A stretch of DNA of 64,000 bases from Methanobrevibacter sp. TLL-48-HuF1 (GCF_023617305.1 NZ_CP081485.1:1416501-1480500), one strand, 5' to 3'; shown: positions 26,558 to 36,818, counted from the stretch's first letter. Numbers and translations are program-made. The notes: generated by a model not told the origin, from the letters alone.

Positions 26558-28135
26558 TCACTTATTTTTCTCATATAAATACAGGTCATCTATGTTTTTT
26601 ACTTGGGTATAATTAGTTAAATTACTTAATTCTTTATTGGAAATGTAATATGTTACATTAGACTGATCTATGTATGTAATATTGCTTGTTGGAATTCCTT
26701 CAACATCTGTTTGTAAATACCAGCTATAAGGTCTTAAATTATAAACTCCAATTGACTGGTTTTCATAATCTGGATTATTTTGAATTATGTAATTTGATAT
26801 TTCTTCAGGACCTTTAAAATTTGGAATGTCTTCGTAAGTTGATGTAAAAGCAAATCCTTGAATTACAAACATTATAATTAAAACTAATGGAATTATATTT
26901 TTATTGATTGTGATTTTTTCATGAATTAATTCTATACTAAGCATAATAAAGTATATTATTGGAGGAATGGCTGGAATAATATATCTGTTAACTCTAATAT
27001 TGAAATAAGTAAAGAATATGTAAAATGACAATATCCATCCTAACATTGCAAGGTATTCCTTATGTTTGGAGTCTTTACCAATTAAATAAAGGCCAACAAA
27101 TGTAATTATTATTGTAACAATGGAACTGACATGGGTGAATGTTGCAATAGATATTAAAAATGCAATTGCTGCACCAATGCTTTCTTTATTGCGTTTGATT
27201 CTTAGTTTCATTCCTCCAAGAATAGTTCCAATAGCTAATAATCCAAGAGTTATCCATGAAATTATTGTTGAGTTTTCAAGTAGAGGGGTAGAATTTACAA
27301 ATGTGGTTTTTGAAGCAGAAATGAATTCTGGGAAATTGGTAAAGTAGTATTTCATATCTGGATTATATGCCTGATTCACGGTCATTCCACGTTTTCCTTC
27401 TACTCTGATTGCAGTTTCATGAATTAATGGCAATTCAAAATTACTCATTATAGTTAATATAATTAAAACAACAACAAAAAGGCCAATGGAATATAATATT
27501 CCTTTAATAATGTATGGTTTGTCTTCAGGTGTTATTTTAAATCCTTTTTCATAAACATAGTATAATATTAAAACGGGTAAGATTAATCCTGCAGTATATC
27601 TTGTAAATAAACAGATTACAAAAAGAGGCATAGCTATAATATAATATTTTGGATTTAATTTAATAGCCATATATGAGATAAGAACACACCATATAGTTAC
27701 AGCTACTGCCGGAATATCCAAAGTTCCATTAGCTAACCATGCTAAATTAAGTGCAAAAGTAGCATACATTATAGTTCCAGTTAAACTCAATACTTCATTA
27801 AATCTGGTTCTAAGCAAAAGATAAAATCCAATATTTCCAAGTATTGCGAATACACCAGTAACTAAATAAATAGAAAGTTCGCTTTTAAATCCCAAATCAA
27901 ATAATAATGATGTTATAAAAGAGATTAAAGGATATAGGTAAATTGTTGATGTGGAGTTTATATTGGCTCCAGAGTAATATAGTGCATTTAATAAATAAAC
28001 AAAAACATCAGAACAGTATATTCCGATTGATTCTGTAAATTGAATGTAATGGGCAACTAATAATGAACTAATTATAAGGACAACTAATATAAACTTAATG
28101 TCATTACTTTTCAAATTTAAATCATTAAAAATCAT
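26558..28135 (-). CDS. Multi-pass membrane glycosyltransferase (GT-C, ArnT/PMT-like)
   Basis: A 525-residue protein with 11-12 hydrophobic helices and a short C-terminal outer domain. The first loop carries acidic residues (GIYCSDVFVY) and the early part has the layout of ArnT/PMT-like enzymes that use lipid-linked sugars (LAWLANGTLDIPAV, CLFTRYTAGLILP). It probably adds sugars to lipids, proteins or surface glycans outside the cell. The acceptor is unknown. It is followed, on the same strand, by nothing until the NERD gene. Confidence 0.75.
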   Translation of the reverse strand: MIFNDLNLKSNDIKFILVVLIISSLLVAHYIQFTESIGIYCSDVFVYLLNALYYSGANINSTSTIYLYPLISFITSLLFDLGFKSELSIYLVTGVFAILGNIGFYLLLRTRFNEVLSLTGTIMYATFALNLAWLANGTLDIPAVAVTIWCVLISYMAIKLNPKYYIIAMPLFVICLFTRYTAGLILPVLILYYVYEKGFKITPEDKPYIIKGILYSIGLFVVVLIILTIMSNFELPLIHETAIRVEGKRGMTVNQAYNPDMKYYFTNFPEFISASKTTFVNSTPLLENSTIISWITLGLLAIGTILGGMKLRIKRNKESIGAAIAFLISIATFTHVSSIVTIIITFVGLYLIGKDSKHKEYLAMLGWILSFYIFFTYFNIRVNRYIIPAIPPIIYFIMLSIELIHEKITINKNIIPLVLIIMFVIQGFAFTSTYEDIPNFKGPEEISNYIIQNNPDYENQSIGVYNLRPYSWYLQTDVEGIPTSNITYIDQSNVTYYISNKELSNLTNYTQVKNIDDLYLYEKNK

Positions 28136-28161
28136 TAAATAATTTTTTTATAATTTATTTT

Positions 28162-29013
28162 TTAAAAAGTTATTGTAAATGTTCCAATAGCAAATGCAAT
28201 AAATGCAATTAACATTCCAATTTTCAGGTATTTTGAAACTTTATTTGCTGTTTTTGAATCCTGTTTTCTAAGTGATATGGCACCATAAAGAAATATTAAC
28301 ACAGCTATGCTTACAACAATCAGATAATTAATGTTAAAAATGTGATAAATGTAAAGTATAGGACATAATGCACAATCAATGATTATTAAGCTAATTGCAA
28401 TAATTGCAGATATTTTTGAGCCATATACTATTGGGAATGTTTTAGCTCCTTCTAATTTATCTCCTTCTATATCTTCTATGTCTTTTGTTATTTCTCGGGC
28501 AGTAGTCATTATTAATGCAAAAAATGCAAGTAAATAAGATTCGTAAATTATTAATCCTTCATTAAAAGTGTATCCTGCAAATATAAAACATAATCCTGTC
28601 ATAAATCCCACAGTTAAATTACCAATTAATGGTGTGGATTTTAATTTATATGCATATAAGTAGAGTACAATGTCTGAAAATATTACGATTCCACATGGAA
28701 TCCAAGTATCAGCTAAATATGATATTATAAACCCGATAATTGCTGCAACAATAAATAAAAGGTATGCATAGTTTTTTGCATTGTTAAGTGAAATTCTTCC
28801 AGAAGGAATTGGTCTTTGAGGTTTGTTGATTAAATCTATTTTATAGTCAAAATAATCGTTAATCACATTTCCACCACTCATAGCAAAAAATACAGCTAAC
28901 ATAGCTAATATGATAGGAACATCAATGCTTTTTTCAAGAATAGCTACTAAAATAACTGCGATTATCGCCATTATTACATTTCCCGGACGGATTATTTCAA
29001 CATAGGGGTTCAT
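28162..29013 (-). CDS. Geranylgeranylglyceryl-phosphate geranylgeranyltransferase (UbiA family)
   Basis: Integral membrane prenyltransferase of 283 residues that adds the second geranylgeranyl chain in archaeal ether-lipid synthesis. The first aspartate-rich motif is NVINDYFDYKIDLINKP, followed by RPIPSGRIS; the second is REITKDIEDIEGDKL, then FPIVYG. About nine helices are present. UbiA members can also use other acceptors, but these motifs are those of the archaeal DGGGP synthases. It sits 26 bases upstream of the glycosyltransferase gene and may share its transcript. Confidence 0.9.
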   Translation of the reverse strand: MNPYVEIIRPGNVIMAIIAVILVAILEKSIDVPIILAMLAVFFAMSGGNVINDYFDYKIDLINKPQRPIPSGRISLNNAKNYAYLLFIVAAIIGFIISYLADTWIPCGIVIFSDIVLYLYAYKLKSTPLIGNLTVGFMTGLCFIFAGYTFNEGLIIYESYLLAFFALIMTTAREITKDIEDIEGDKLEGAKTFPIVYGSKISAIIAISLIIIDCALCPILYIYHIFNINYLIVVSIAVLIFLYGAISLRKQDSKTANKVSKYLKIGMLIAFIAFAIGTFTITF

Positions 29014-29107
29014 AATTTTTCCTCTTTAATAAATACTTTTATAAACTATATTAAGGTAAAATAACTATATTAATATTTATGGTTAATTAAAATAGGCCGG
29101 TGTTATT

Positions 29108-30202
29108 GTGAATAAAATTAAAATAGCAATTGTAGGGATGGGGAATTGTGCAAGTTCTCTTATTCAAGGAATACATTATTATGATGGAAAAAATCCTGAT
29201 GAAGCAATAGGATTGATGCATTGGGATATTGGGGGATATTCACCTTCAGATATTGATGTTGTTGCAGCTTTTGATATTGATGCTAGAAAAGTAGGTAAGA
29301 GCATTGATGAAGCTATTTTTGCAAAACCAAATTGTACAACTATTTTTCAAGAAGAAATCCCAAAATATGATGTTTGTGTAAGTATGGGGCATGTTTTAGA
29401 TGGTGTTGCACCACATATGTCTAATTATGAAGGGGATTACACTTTTGTTGTTAGTGATGAAGAACCAGTTGATGTTGTTGAAGTTTTAAAGAAAAGCGGT
29501 GCTGAGATTTTAGTGAATTATTTGCCTGTCGGATCTGAAAAAGCAGCTAGGTTCTATGCGCAGTGTGCTCTTGATGCAGGAATTGCTTATGTGAATTGTA
29601 TGCCTGTTTTTATTGTAAGTGATGATGAATGGGATGCTAAATTCAGACAAAAAGGAATTCCTGTTGTTGGGGATGATATCAAAGCACAAATTGGAGCTAC
29701 AATAACTCACAGAACATTAGCTAATTTATTTAAAGATAGGGGAGTTAAATTAGATAGAACTTATCAGATTAACACTGGTGGAAACACTGACTTTTTAAAT
29801 ATGCTTAACAGAGACAGATTGGATTCTAAAAAAGAATCTAAGACTGAAGCTGTTCAGGCTGTTGTAGCTGAAAGAATGGATGATAGGGATATTCATATTG
29901 GGCCTAGTGATTATGTTCCATGGCAAAATGATAATAAATTATGTTTCCTTAGAATGGAGGGCCGCACATTCGGGGATGTTCCAATGAATATTGAACTTAG
30001 GTTAAGTGTTGAAGATTCTCCGAATTCTGCAGGTTGTGTTATTGATGCCATTAGGTGTTGTAAACTTGGTTTAGAAAGAGGTATTGGTGGTCAGTTAACT
30101 TCTATTTCTTCTTATGTAATGAAACACCCTCCAGTTCAAGTTACTGATGATGAAGCTTATGAAAATGTTGAAAAATTTATTTCTGGCGATTTAGAAAGAT
30201 AA
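29108..30202 (+). CDS. Inositol-3-phosphate synthase
   Basis: Converts glucose 6-phosphate to 1D-myo-inositol 3-phosphate, used for archaeal phosphoinositol lipids. 364 residues with an N-terminal NAD site GMGNCASSLIQGI, the family segment GDDIKAQIGATITHR, and NTGGNTDFLNML with catalytic lysine-containing stretches. Translation begins with GTG at 29108, preceded by a GGCCGGTG stretch. The gene is divergent from the archaeal lipid prenyltransferase, which fits a joint role in lipid head-group and core synthesis. Confidence 0.93.
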   Translation: MNKIKIAIVGMGNCASSLIQGIHYYDGKNPDEAIGLMHWDIGGYSPSDIDVVAAFDIDARKVGKSIDEAIFAKPNCTTIFQEEIPKYDVCVSMGHVLDGVAPHMSNYEGDYTFVVSDEEPVDVVEVLKKSGAEILVNYLPVGSEKAARFYAQCALDAGIAYVNCMPVFIVSDDEWDAKFRQKGIPVVGDDIKAQIGATITHRTLANLFKDRGVKLDRTYQINTGGNTDFLNMLNRDRLDSKKESKTEAVQAVVAERMDDRDIHIGPSDYVPWQNDNKLCFLRMEGRTFGDVPMNIELRLSVEDSPNSAGCVIDAIRCCKLGLERGIGGQLTSISSYVMKHPPVQVTDDEAYENVEKFISGDLER

Positions 30203-30328
30203 TTTTTCTTTTTCTTTTTTTTATTTTTAAACAAACATATTAATACTAGTTAAAATAATATATAATATTTGGTATAATTTATTCTATTTATTGATTTATA
30301 AAAAAACATTAATGAGAGGTGTTAATCT

Positions 30329-32038
30329 ATGACTAAAGTAAGATTTACCGAAACTGCACTTCGTGATGCTCACCAATCCTTACTTGCAACTAGGATGAGA
30401 ACTAGGGACATGATTCCTATTGCTGAAGAAATGGATAAAATAGGTTTTTTCTCTGTTGAAGCATGGGGTGGAGCTACTTTTGATACATGTATAAGATATT
30501 TGAATGAAGACCCATGGCAAAGGTTAAGAAGCTTAAAATCCGAATTTACCAAAACTCCAATTCAGATGTTAATTAGAGGGCAAAATTTAGTCGGATATAA
30601 ACATTATCCTGATGATATTGTTACAAAATTTGTAGAAAAATCCTATGAAAATGGTGTTGACATATTTAGAGTTTTTGATGCTTTAAATGATGTTCGTAAC
30701 ATGAAACAAACAATTAAAGTTGCTAAAGCTCAAGGAGCTCATGTACAAGGAACTATAAGCTATACTTTAAGTCCGGTTCATTCATTAGATGATTTTGTAG
30801 ATTTGGCTAAAGAACTTGAAGCTCTTGAGTGTGATTCAGTATCTATTAAAGATATGGCGGGTTTAATAACTCCTGCGGCGGCTTATGAGTTAGTAACTAA
30901 ATTAAAAGAAGAAACTGATTTATTAGTAGATTTACATTGTCATTGTACTAGTGGAATGACTCAAATTAGTTATTATGCAGCTTGTCAGGCGGGTGTGGAT
31001 ATTTTAGACACAGCTATTTCTCCTCTTTCTGGAGGAACAAGTCCGCCTCCTACTGAAAGTATGGTTGCAGCATTACAGGGAACTCCATATGATACAGGAT
31101 TGGATTTAAAATCATTAACTGCTATTAAAAAATACTTTGATCAAATTAAAGAAAAATATTTAGCTTTAATTGATCCTATTGCTGAAAGTGTTGATACTGA
31201 TGTTTTAATGTATCAAATTCCCGGTGGAATGCTTTCAAACTTAATTTCACAACTTAAAGAACAAAATGCTTTAGACAGATATAATGATGTTCTTGATGAA
31301 ATGCCTCGTGTAAGAAAAGATATGGGTTACCCACCTCTTGTAACTCCAACTAGTCAAATTGTAGGTATTCAGGCTGTAATGAATGTATTAGGTGGAGAAA
31401 GATACAAAACAGTTTCTAATGAAGTAAAAGAATATATGAAAGGTTTCTACGGCAAACCTCCTGCACCAGTTAATGCTAAAATAGCTAAAAAAATCATTGG
31501 TGATGAAGAAGTTATTACTTGCAGACCTGCAGATTTACTTGAAGATGAATTTGACAAATATAAAACAGAAGGGGAACAAAAAGGTTTTGTCAAATCTGAT
31601 GAAGATGCACTTACTTATGCATTATATCCATCTATTGCTCCAAAATTCCTTAAAGGTGAAGCAGTTGAAGAAGAACTTCAAAGTGTAGCTCTTCCAAGTG
31701 AAAATGAAATTGGAATTCCAACTCAATATAATGTTGAAGTTGATGGGGATGTATATGAAGTTAAAATCATGCCTACTGGATTCATGGAAGTTGAAGAAAC
31801 TGAAAAAGGACCGTTTACTCCTGTTGAAGGAGGATTAATTTCAAATATGCAGGGTATGATTATTAAACTTAATGTGAATGTTGGAGATAAAGTAACTAAA
31901 GGATCAACTGTAGCTGTTATTGAAGCTATGAAGATGGAAAATGATATTCAGGCTGAAGAAGAAGGAGTTGTAAAAGAAATCTTTGTAGAAGCTGGAGATG
32001 CAGTTAATTCTGGCGACATTTTAATGGTTATCGAATAA
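30329..32038 (+). CDS. pycB: Pyruvate carboxylase subunit B (carboxyltransferase plus biotin carrier)
   Basis: 569 residues. The carboxyltransferase TIM barrel begins with FTETALRDAHQSLLATRMR and contains the metal site DLHCHCTSGM. A linker domain and a C-terminal biotin carrier with EAMKMEND follow, the Lys being biotinylated. With subunit A, not in this window, it makes oxaloacetate from pyruvate and bicarbonate. That feeds the incomplete reductive TCA steps encoded at 39-44 kb. AGAGGTG is the ribosome site. Confidence 0.96.
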   Translation: MTKVRFTETALRDAHQSLLATRMRTRDMIPIAEEMDKIGFFSVEAWGGATFDTCIRYLNEDPWQRLRSLKSEFTKTPIQMLIRGQNLVGYKHYPDDIVTKFVEKSYENGVDIFRVFDALNDVRNMKQTIKVAKAQGAHVQGTISYTLSPVHSLDDFVDLAKELEALECDSVSIKDMAGLITPAAAYELVTKLKEETDLLVDLHCHCTSGMTQISYYAACQAGVDILDTAISPLSGGTSPPPTESMVAALQGTPYDTGLDLKSLTAIKKYFDQIKEKYLALIDPIAESVDTDVLMYQIPGGMLSNLISQLKEQNALDRYNDVLDEMPRVRKDMGYPPLVTPTSQIVGIQAVMNVLGGERYKTVSNEVKEYMKGFYGKPPAPVNAKIAKKIIGDEEVITCRPADLLEDEFDKYKTEGEQKGFVKSDEDALTYALYPSIAPKFLKGEAVEEELQSVALPSENEIGIPTQYNVEVDGDVYEVKIMPTGFMEVEETEKGPFTPVEGGLISNMQGMIIKLNVNVGDKVTKGSTVAVIEAMKMENDIQAEEEGVVKEIFVEAGDAVNSGDILMVIE

Positions 32039-32127
32039 GATAACTATTTAATTTTTTTTCTTTTATTATTTCACTAAATAGGAATATTTATATACTTAAT
32101 AAGAAATAATTTTATTTGGTGAGATGT

Positions 32128-32493
32128 GTGGATAAAAGGTTAATTGTTGGAATTGTAATAGCTATTCTGATTTTAATTGTAGTAGGATTTGCAGTTATGA
32201 ATTCTAATGATGATAAAATAATAATCAATGGTAATTTTAACCTTGTTGGAGATTCTCAAATAGATTGGAATGATACAACACATGAATACAAGGTATTTCA
32301 GAATTTTGCTTCAAATGATGACAGAAGTTATGATACTTTAAAAGTTACATTAGCTTTTTATAAAGATGGCAATTTAATTGGAACTAATGATACAGTAGTA
32401 ACTGGTGACAGTTTTAAAGATTTCAGTGTAAATACTACTACAAAACTTCCTCAAAAGCCAGACGGTTTCACTTTTGACATTCATACAATTTAA
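32128..32493 (+). CDS. Small membrane-anchored extracellular protein
   Basis: About 121 residues, beginning with one membrane helix (LIVGIVIAILILIVVGFAVM) and then a beta-rich outer domain of about 95 residues with TxKDGNLIGTNDTVVTGDSF-like strands, resembling the FxLYD/Ig-like folds of exported archaeal proteins. Function unknown. I choose the GTG at 32128, since GGTGA (32118-32122) is well placed for it; TTG 32116 and GTG 32119 would lie in or before that site. Its stop overlaps the convergent HD-domain gene by four bases. Confidence 0.6.
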   Translation: MDKRLIVGIVIAILILIVVGFAVMNSNDDKIIINGNFNLVGDSQIDWNDTTHEYKVFQNFASNDDRSYDTLKVTLAFYKDGNLIGTNDTVVTGDSFKDFSVNTTTKLPQKPDGFTFDIHTI

Positions 32494-32981
32494 GGAGAAA
32501 TATCAAATATATTTCTACAAAATTCTTTTCCAGTTTTTGTTTTAAAAATATTTTTATAAACTTTTTTTATAGCTTCAGTATCTGTGTTTTCTTCTTCAAA
32601 ATTAACTAAAAAATCAGCTTCAATTAGTATCTGATAATCCATGCCCGTAACATTAGTATATGTATGGTGGTGCCCTATTAAAAACAATATTCTATTGACA
32701 TTTTTATAGTCCAAGCTTTCTAATATTTCTCTTGCAACTGCCGGACCTTCTTTTTCCTGTAATTTTCCATTAGCTGAGTTATATTTTTCCTCACAAACTT
32801 TAATTCCAATATCATGTAAAATAGCTGCACTTTCCAAATTAAATAAATCATATTCATTAACTTTTTCTAAAATAGCTATTGTTTTGGCATAACTGTGAAC
32901 TTTAAGGGCATGGCCGATTCTTTTTTTATCTCCATGATTGTATTTAATCAGTTCCTGAATTAATAAAGCTATCTTATTCAT
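32490..32981 (-). CDS. HD-domain phosphohydrolase
   Basis: About 163 residues with the HD superfamily metal ligands in order: HALKVHSYAKTIA, AAILHDIG (the HD pair), and HHHTY, then EADFLVNF. This would be a phosphohydrolase acting on a nucleotide or a similar compound; the substrate is unknown. The open frame reaches an ATG at 33005, but the ATG at 32981, which overlaps the queC stop by eight bases, fits the family better. It is the third gene of a larC-queC-HD unit. Confidence 0.8.
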   Translation of the reverse strand: MNKIALLIQELIKYNHGDKKRIGHALKVHSYAKTIAILEKVNEYDLFNLESAAILHDIGIKVCEEKYNSANGKLQEKEGPAVAREILESLDYKNVNRILFLIGHHHTYTNVTGMDYQILIEADFLVNFEEENTDTEAIKKVYKNIFKTKTGKEFCRNIFDISP

Positions 32982-33654
32982 TGTATTCACTTGGATCGTT
33001 AACATTAGCTAATTTAAAAGCTCTTTTTCTTCTCATGCAACTTTCACAGACACCACAGTGTTTTTCATCTCCGCTATAGCAGGAATAACTCAGTTCCATA
33101 GGTGCGTTAATTTCATCTCCTAATTTTACAATTTCATCTTTATTCAAATCAATAGCAGGTGCTTTAATTTCAATGTTTTGAGGTGAACCTACATTTAACA
33201 TATGATTAAAACTTTCTAAAAATTCTTTGGAGTTATCAGGAAATGTTGCAGCTTCCTCTTTGTCCCAGCCGACGATTATTATGTCACCACCAATACTTTC
33301 AGCATATGCTGTAGCTATTGAGGTAAATACAATATTTCTTCCAGGAACCCAAACACTATTTGCTGTGTCTTCACATTTGTCCAAATCGTCTAATTCTTCA
33401 TCAGTTAAAGTTGGAATTTCATTATCGCTTGTAAGTGAGGAATTGCTTATTTTATTAAGCCATGGCAGATCAATGACTTCATGGGTAAAGCCCATTTTTT
33501 CACAAATTTCTTTTGATGCTTTTAATTCCTGTTTAAAACTTTTTTGCCCATAATTGAAAGTTATTCCATGAATTTCATAGTCTTTGGCATAGACACATGT
33601 TGCTACACAGGAGTCCAGCCCTCCGGACAAAACGGCTATTGCTTTTTTAGTCAT
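32974..33654 (-). CDS. queC: 7-cyano-7-deazaguanine synthase QueC
   Basis: Makes preQ0 from 7-carboxy-7-deazaguanine with ATP and ammonia; in archaea preQ0 goes into tRNA archaeosine. About 226 residues. The PP-loop is AVLSGGLDSCVA, and four cysteines of the zinc site are in SCYSGDEKHCGVCESCMRRK. The ATG at 33654, preceded by AAGTGA, is preferred over GTG 33663. It overlaps larC by eight bases and is translationally coupled to it. Confidence 0.95.
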   Translation of the reverse strand: MTKKAIAVLSGGLDSCVATCVYAKDYEIHGITFNYGQKSFKQELKASKEICEKMGFTHEVIDLPWLNKISNSSLTSDNEIPTLTDEELDDLDKCEDTANSVWVPGRNIVFTSIATAYAESIGGDIIIVGWDKEEAATFPDNSKEFLESFNHMLNVGSPQNIEIKAPAIDLNKDEIVKLGDEINAPMELSYSCYSGDEKHCGVCESCMRRKRAFKLANVNDPSEYNE

Positions 33655-34828
33655 TATAATCACTTATTATCTTTTTTACTTCTATTAATGGTATATTTGT
33701 TTTATTGGCTATTTTTAATAAATCTTCGTATTCTGGTCTGTTGGAAATAATTTCTCCGTTTACATATGCAACTTTAAAGGTTACATCAAATCTTTCTCCA
33801 TTAATTTCAACAGATTTTTTAATAAATTCTCGTTTAGCTATTCCCCTATGTAAATTTGGAGCTATTCGAATACCTAATGTACCAATTTCTTTAAACATCA
33901 CTTCAATTAAGTGATTTCTTTTGTTACGATTAGCTATTACTTTTAAAAGACTTCCCTGCCTATTTTTTTTCATTATAATTGGAGTAACAGACACATCAGA
34001 TGCCCCTTCCTCAAGTAATTTGTCAAATAGATAACCTATTTCTTCACCAGTCAGATGATCAATATTTGTTTCAATAACATCTATCTGGTCACTTTCAGTT
34101 ATTTCTTTAGTTTTAATTACTCTTAATACATTAGGAAAATCAAAATCTTTTTTTCCAGCTCCGTAAGCTACTTTTGAGGTTTTGCAGGGTGGGATAAATT
34201 TCTTAAATTCACTGCACAGCTCAGCATAAATTGCACAGCCTGTTGGTGTAGCCAGTTCACTATCTACAGGTCCTCCAATACAATTGATGTCTTTTAGAAT
34301 CTCTAAAACTGCAGGTGCTGGAACAGGTAATATTCCATGCGCTGTTTTAACTCGTCCGCCACCTAAAGCTACAGGTAATCCAATCACTTCTTCTTTATCC
34401 AAATTTAAACTATAATATGCATAAACAGAACCTATAACATCAGCTACTGCATCACTGGCTCCAACTTCATGAAAATGAATTTCATCTAAGTTTTTACCAT
34501 GAACTTTTGATTCTGCAATGGCTATTCTTTTAAAAATATTTTTGGAAGTTTCTTTTACTTTTTCATCTAATTCTAAACTGTCGATTTTAGCTATTAAATC
34601 CTTATAATGGACGTGTTTGTTTTCACTTAGCAATTCCACATTACAATAGGTTGAATCAATTCCGCATTTGTTTACTTTATTAAAGTTCACTTTTACTTTT
34701 CCAAATTGGGTGGTAACTGATTCCATAATTTTTTTAAGTTCTTCAGGATTAGCTCCCAGGTCAACTAAAGCACCTATAATCATATTTCCAGCTATTCCTC
34801 CAGTTTGTGGGTCGATAATAAGTGTCAT
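33647..34828 (-). CDS. larC: Nickel insertion protein LarC (DUF111 family)
   Basis: LarC inserts nickel into the pyridinium-based pincer cofactor used by lactate racemase-type enzymes. 393 residues with the family start DPQTGGIAGNMIIGALVDLG, the His-containing FHEVGASDAVADVIG, LPVPAPAVLEIL and ELATPTGCAIY. No larA, larB or larE is in the window, so the final enzyme is unknown here. It leads a coupled operon with queC and the HD gene. Confidence 0.9.
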   Translation of the reverse strand: MTLIIDPQTGGIAGNMIIGALVDLGANPEELKKIMESVTTQFGKVKVNFNKVNKCGIDSTYCNVELLSENKHVHYKDLIAKIDSLELDEKVKETSKNIFKRIAIAESKVHGKNLDEIHFHEVGASDAVADVIGSVYAYYSLNLDKEEVIGLPVALGGGRVKTAHGILPVPAPAVLEILKDINCIGGPVDSELATPTGCAIYAELCSEFKKFIPPCKTSKVAYGAGKKDFDFPNVLRVIKTKEITESDQIDVIETNIDHLTGEEIGYLFDKLLEEGASDVSVTPIIMKKNRQGSLLKVIANRNKRNHLIEVMFKEIGTLGIRIAPNLHRGIAKREFIKKSVEINGERFDVTFKVAYVNGEIISNRPEYEDLLKIANKTNIPLIEVKKIISDYND

Positions 34829-34928
34829 AATTTTTCCTCTATAATTCTTATTTATTTTATTATTAAAAAATTTATATTAAGAATTACTATATACCATATA
34901 CTACATATAAATAATAACAGGTTAAATC

Positions 34929-36029
34929 ATGGAAAATACTAATTTGAACATTATCACTAAAGATTATGGAATATGTATTAACAATTCCGATTATTTTCTA
35001 GCATTTAGTGACTTTACTGTTAGTGATGGTATTGACATTGTTGAAAATGTCAATATTTTAAAAAGTAAAAATGATTTTGAGAAAACTGCTAAAAAAGCAG
35101 AAGCTTTCAATCACTCTGAAGGTTCATATATTGCACAGGCAGTTGATTCAATTGATTATTTTTCAAATACTTATGGGGATTTAACATTATTCACTTTTAT
35201 GGCTAATGATGTGGTTATTGAAGATTTCACTGAAAATCTTAAAGTAGCTAATTCTCCTAAGGGTTTTGTTGATGCTAGAATTGATATAAATCATGTTTTA
35301 TATATTGATAAAACTTTATCTCCAGGAATGTTATTAAAAATTTATAAAACTGTTGTTAAAGCTAAAGCAGAGTTTTTACGCAGTCTTTGTTTACCTAGAC
35401 ATATAGAAAATATTTTAAACAAAAATGATTTTTTAGCTGTACTTGCTAATGTGGCTCAAACCAGTTTAATTGATGAAGATAGTGTAGATATTGTAAATAA
35501 TGATTATGAAGATGATCAGTTTGTTTTTGAAGAGCTTGCAACATCAATTGAAGAAGCAGTCATAATTAGCTGTGAAGATGCGATAGAAAAACTCGGATTG
35601 TCTTTTGGAATATTGGATTACTTTGTATCTGAAGGTATTTTATTGGGAGATTTAGTGGAAGCAGGTCTGGCACTTGTTGCAGGTGTGGAAGTTACTGAAG
35701 AAATTTCAGAAAAGCTTGAAGCACAAATCCTAAAATCCTTATGTGATATTAATGTTATTGCTTTATTGATGGCAGCTATTAGAACTGAAGATGATTTTAC
35801 TGGCGGAAGAATAAGGGAAGTTGATGTAAGTGATGATCCGGCATATCTCTACACAGATGAAGTGTTGGGATTAGCTATTTCTAATCAGATTGCGGGAACT
35901 AAAGCAACATTTAACTTTAAACGCTATGATGAAGCAAAACCTGGGATTATTGGTGGTTTAGGACCTATGGTAGACGACATATTTGCAGGATTAATTGCAG
36001 GATGTATGTCAAAAATTTTTGAGGAGTAA
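34929..36029 (+). CDS. Two-domain cobamide enzyme: CbiZ-like domain fused to CobZ/PgpA-like phosphatase
   Basis: 366 residues. The first ~185 resemble CbiZ (adenosylcobinamide amidohydrolase): the stretch from [20 protein letters not shown] through [13 protein letters not shown] matches the family's strand-helix core. Residues ~205-366 are PgpA/YutG-like, ending in [20 protein letters not shown] and [18 protein letters not shown]; in archaea this domain works as the alpha-ribazole-phosphate phosphatase CobZ. The cobS gene follows after six bases, which favours cobamide over phospholipid metabolism. The CbiZ part is diverged, so that half is less certain. Confidence 0.75.
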   Translation: MENTNLNIITKDYGICINNSDYFLAFSDFTVSDGIDIVENVNILKSKNDFEKTAKKAEAFNHSEGSYIAQAVDSIDYFSNTYGDLTLFTFMANDVVIEDFTENLKVANSPKGFVDARIDINHVLYIDKTLSPGMLLKIYKTVVKAKAEFLRSLCLPRHIENILNKNDFLAVLANVAQTSLIDEDSVDIVNNDYEDDQFVFEELATSIEEAVIISCEDAIEKLGLSFGILDYFVSEGILLGDLVEAGLALVAGVEVTEEISEKLEAQILKSLCDINVIALLMAAIRTEDDFTGGRIREVDVSDDPAYLYTDEVLGLAISNQIAGTKATFNFKRYDEAKPGIIGGLGPMVDDIFAGLIAGCMSKIFEE

Positions 36030-36035
36030 ATAAAT

Positions 36036-36809
36036 ATGGAAAATAATAATAATGAGAGATTTTCACCGATTAAATCTCTTTTAGGGCTTTTATCTTTTTC
36101 AACGATTATTCCAGTTAAGCAGTATACTTCAATAGAATACATGACAAGGCTGGTTTGGTGTTGGCCTTTTATTCATTTGATTGTTGGTATTTTAGCAGCT
36201 GTTTGCGGTATAATTTGTGCAGATGTATTGCATTTAAATCCATTTTTCACATCAGTAATTATTTATGCATTTTTAATGTTGATAACAGGATATAATCATT
36301 TAGATGGTGTAATGGACATGGCAGATGGTGTTATGGTTCAAGGTGACCCTCAAAGAAAAATAAGTGTTATGAAAGATTCATCAGTAGGTGCTGGTGGAGT
36401 TGCAACTTTATTTTTAGTAGCTGTTTTAACAATTGCGGGAATTTATAGTGTCTTGGATTATGAATGTATAGCTGGAATAATTATTTGTGAAATGGTGGCT
36501 AAATCTTCACTTTTAACAACATCATTACTTTCAACTCCTTCAAATAATGGTATTGGATGTTATTTTATTTATTCAACTAATATATTCAATTATATACTTT
36601 CTACAGTTATTGTAGCTGTTATTGCATATTTGGTTGGAGATATTATTGGAATTATAGGTTTAGTTGGAGCTGTTGTTGCAGGAGCTTTAATAGCATTTAT
36701 TGCTAAACGTAATTTTATTATAGCTAATGGTGATGTTTTAGGAATGTCTAATGAAGTTGGAAGGTTAATGGCATTGTTGTTTATGTCAGTAGCTTTGTTC
36801 TTTTTATGA
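36036..36809 (+). CDS. cobS: Adenosylcobinamide-GDP ribazoletransferase (cobalamin synthase)
   Basis: Membrane enzyme joining adenosylcobinamide-GDP to alpha-ribazole, the last nucleotide-loop step of cobamide synthesis. 257 residues, about six helices, with the family signature HLDGVMDMADGVM and KDSSVGAGG. It lies between the CbiZ-CobZ fusion and trm56 on one transcript. Cobamides are needed by methanogens for the Mtr methyltransferase. Confidence 0.95.
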   Translation: MENNNNERFSPIKSLLGLLSFSTIIPVKQYTSIEYMTRLVWCWPFIHLIVGILAAVCGIICADVLHLNPFFTSVIIYAFLMLITGYNHLDGVMDMADGVMVQGDPQRKISVMKDSSVGAGGVATLFLVAVLTIAGIYSVLDYECIAGIIICEMVAKSSLLTTSLLSTPSNNGIGCYFIYSTNIFNYILSTVIVAVIAYLVGDIIGIIGLVGAVVAGALIAFIAKRNFIIANGDVLGMSNEVGRLMALLFMSVALFFL

Positions 36810-36818
36810 AGTGATATG

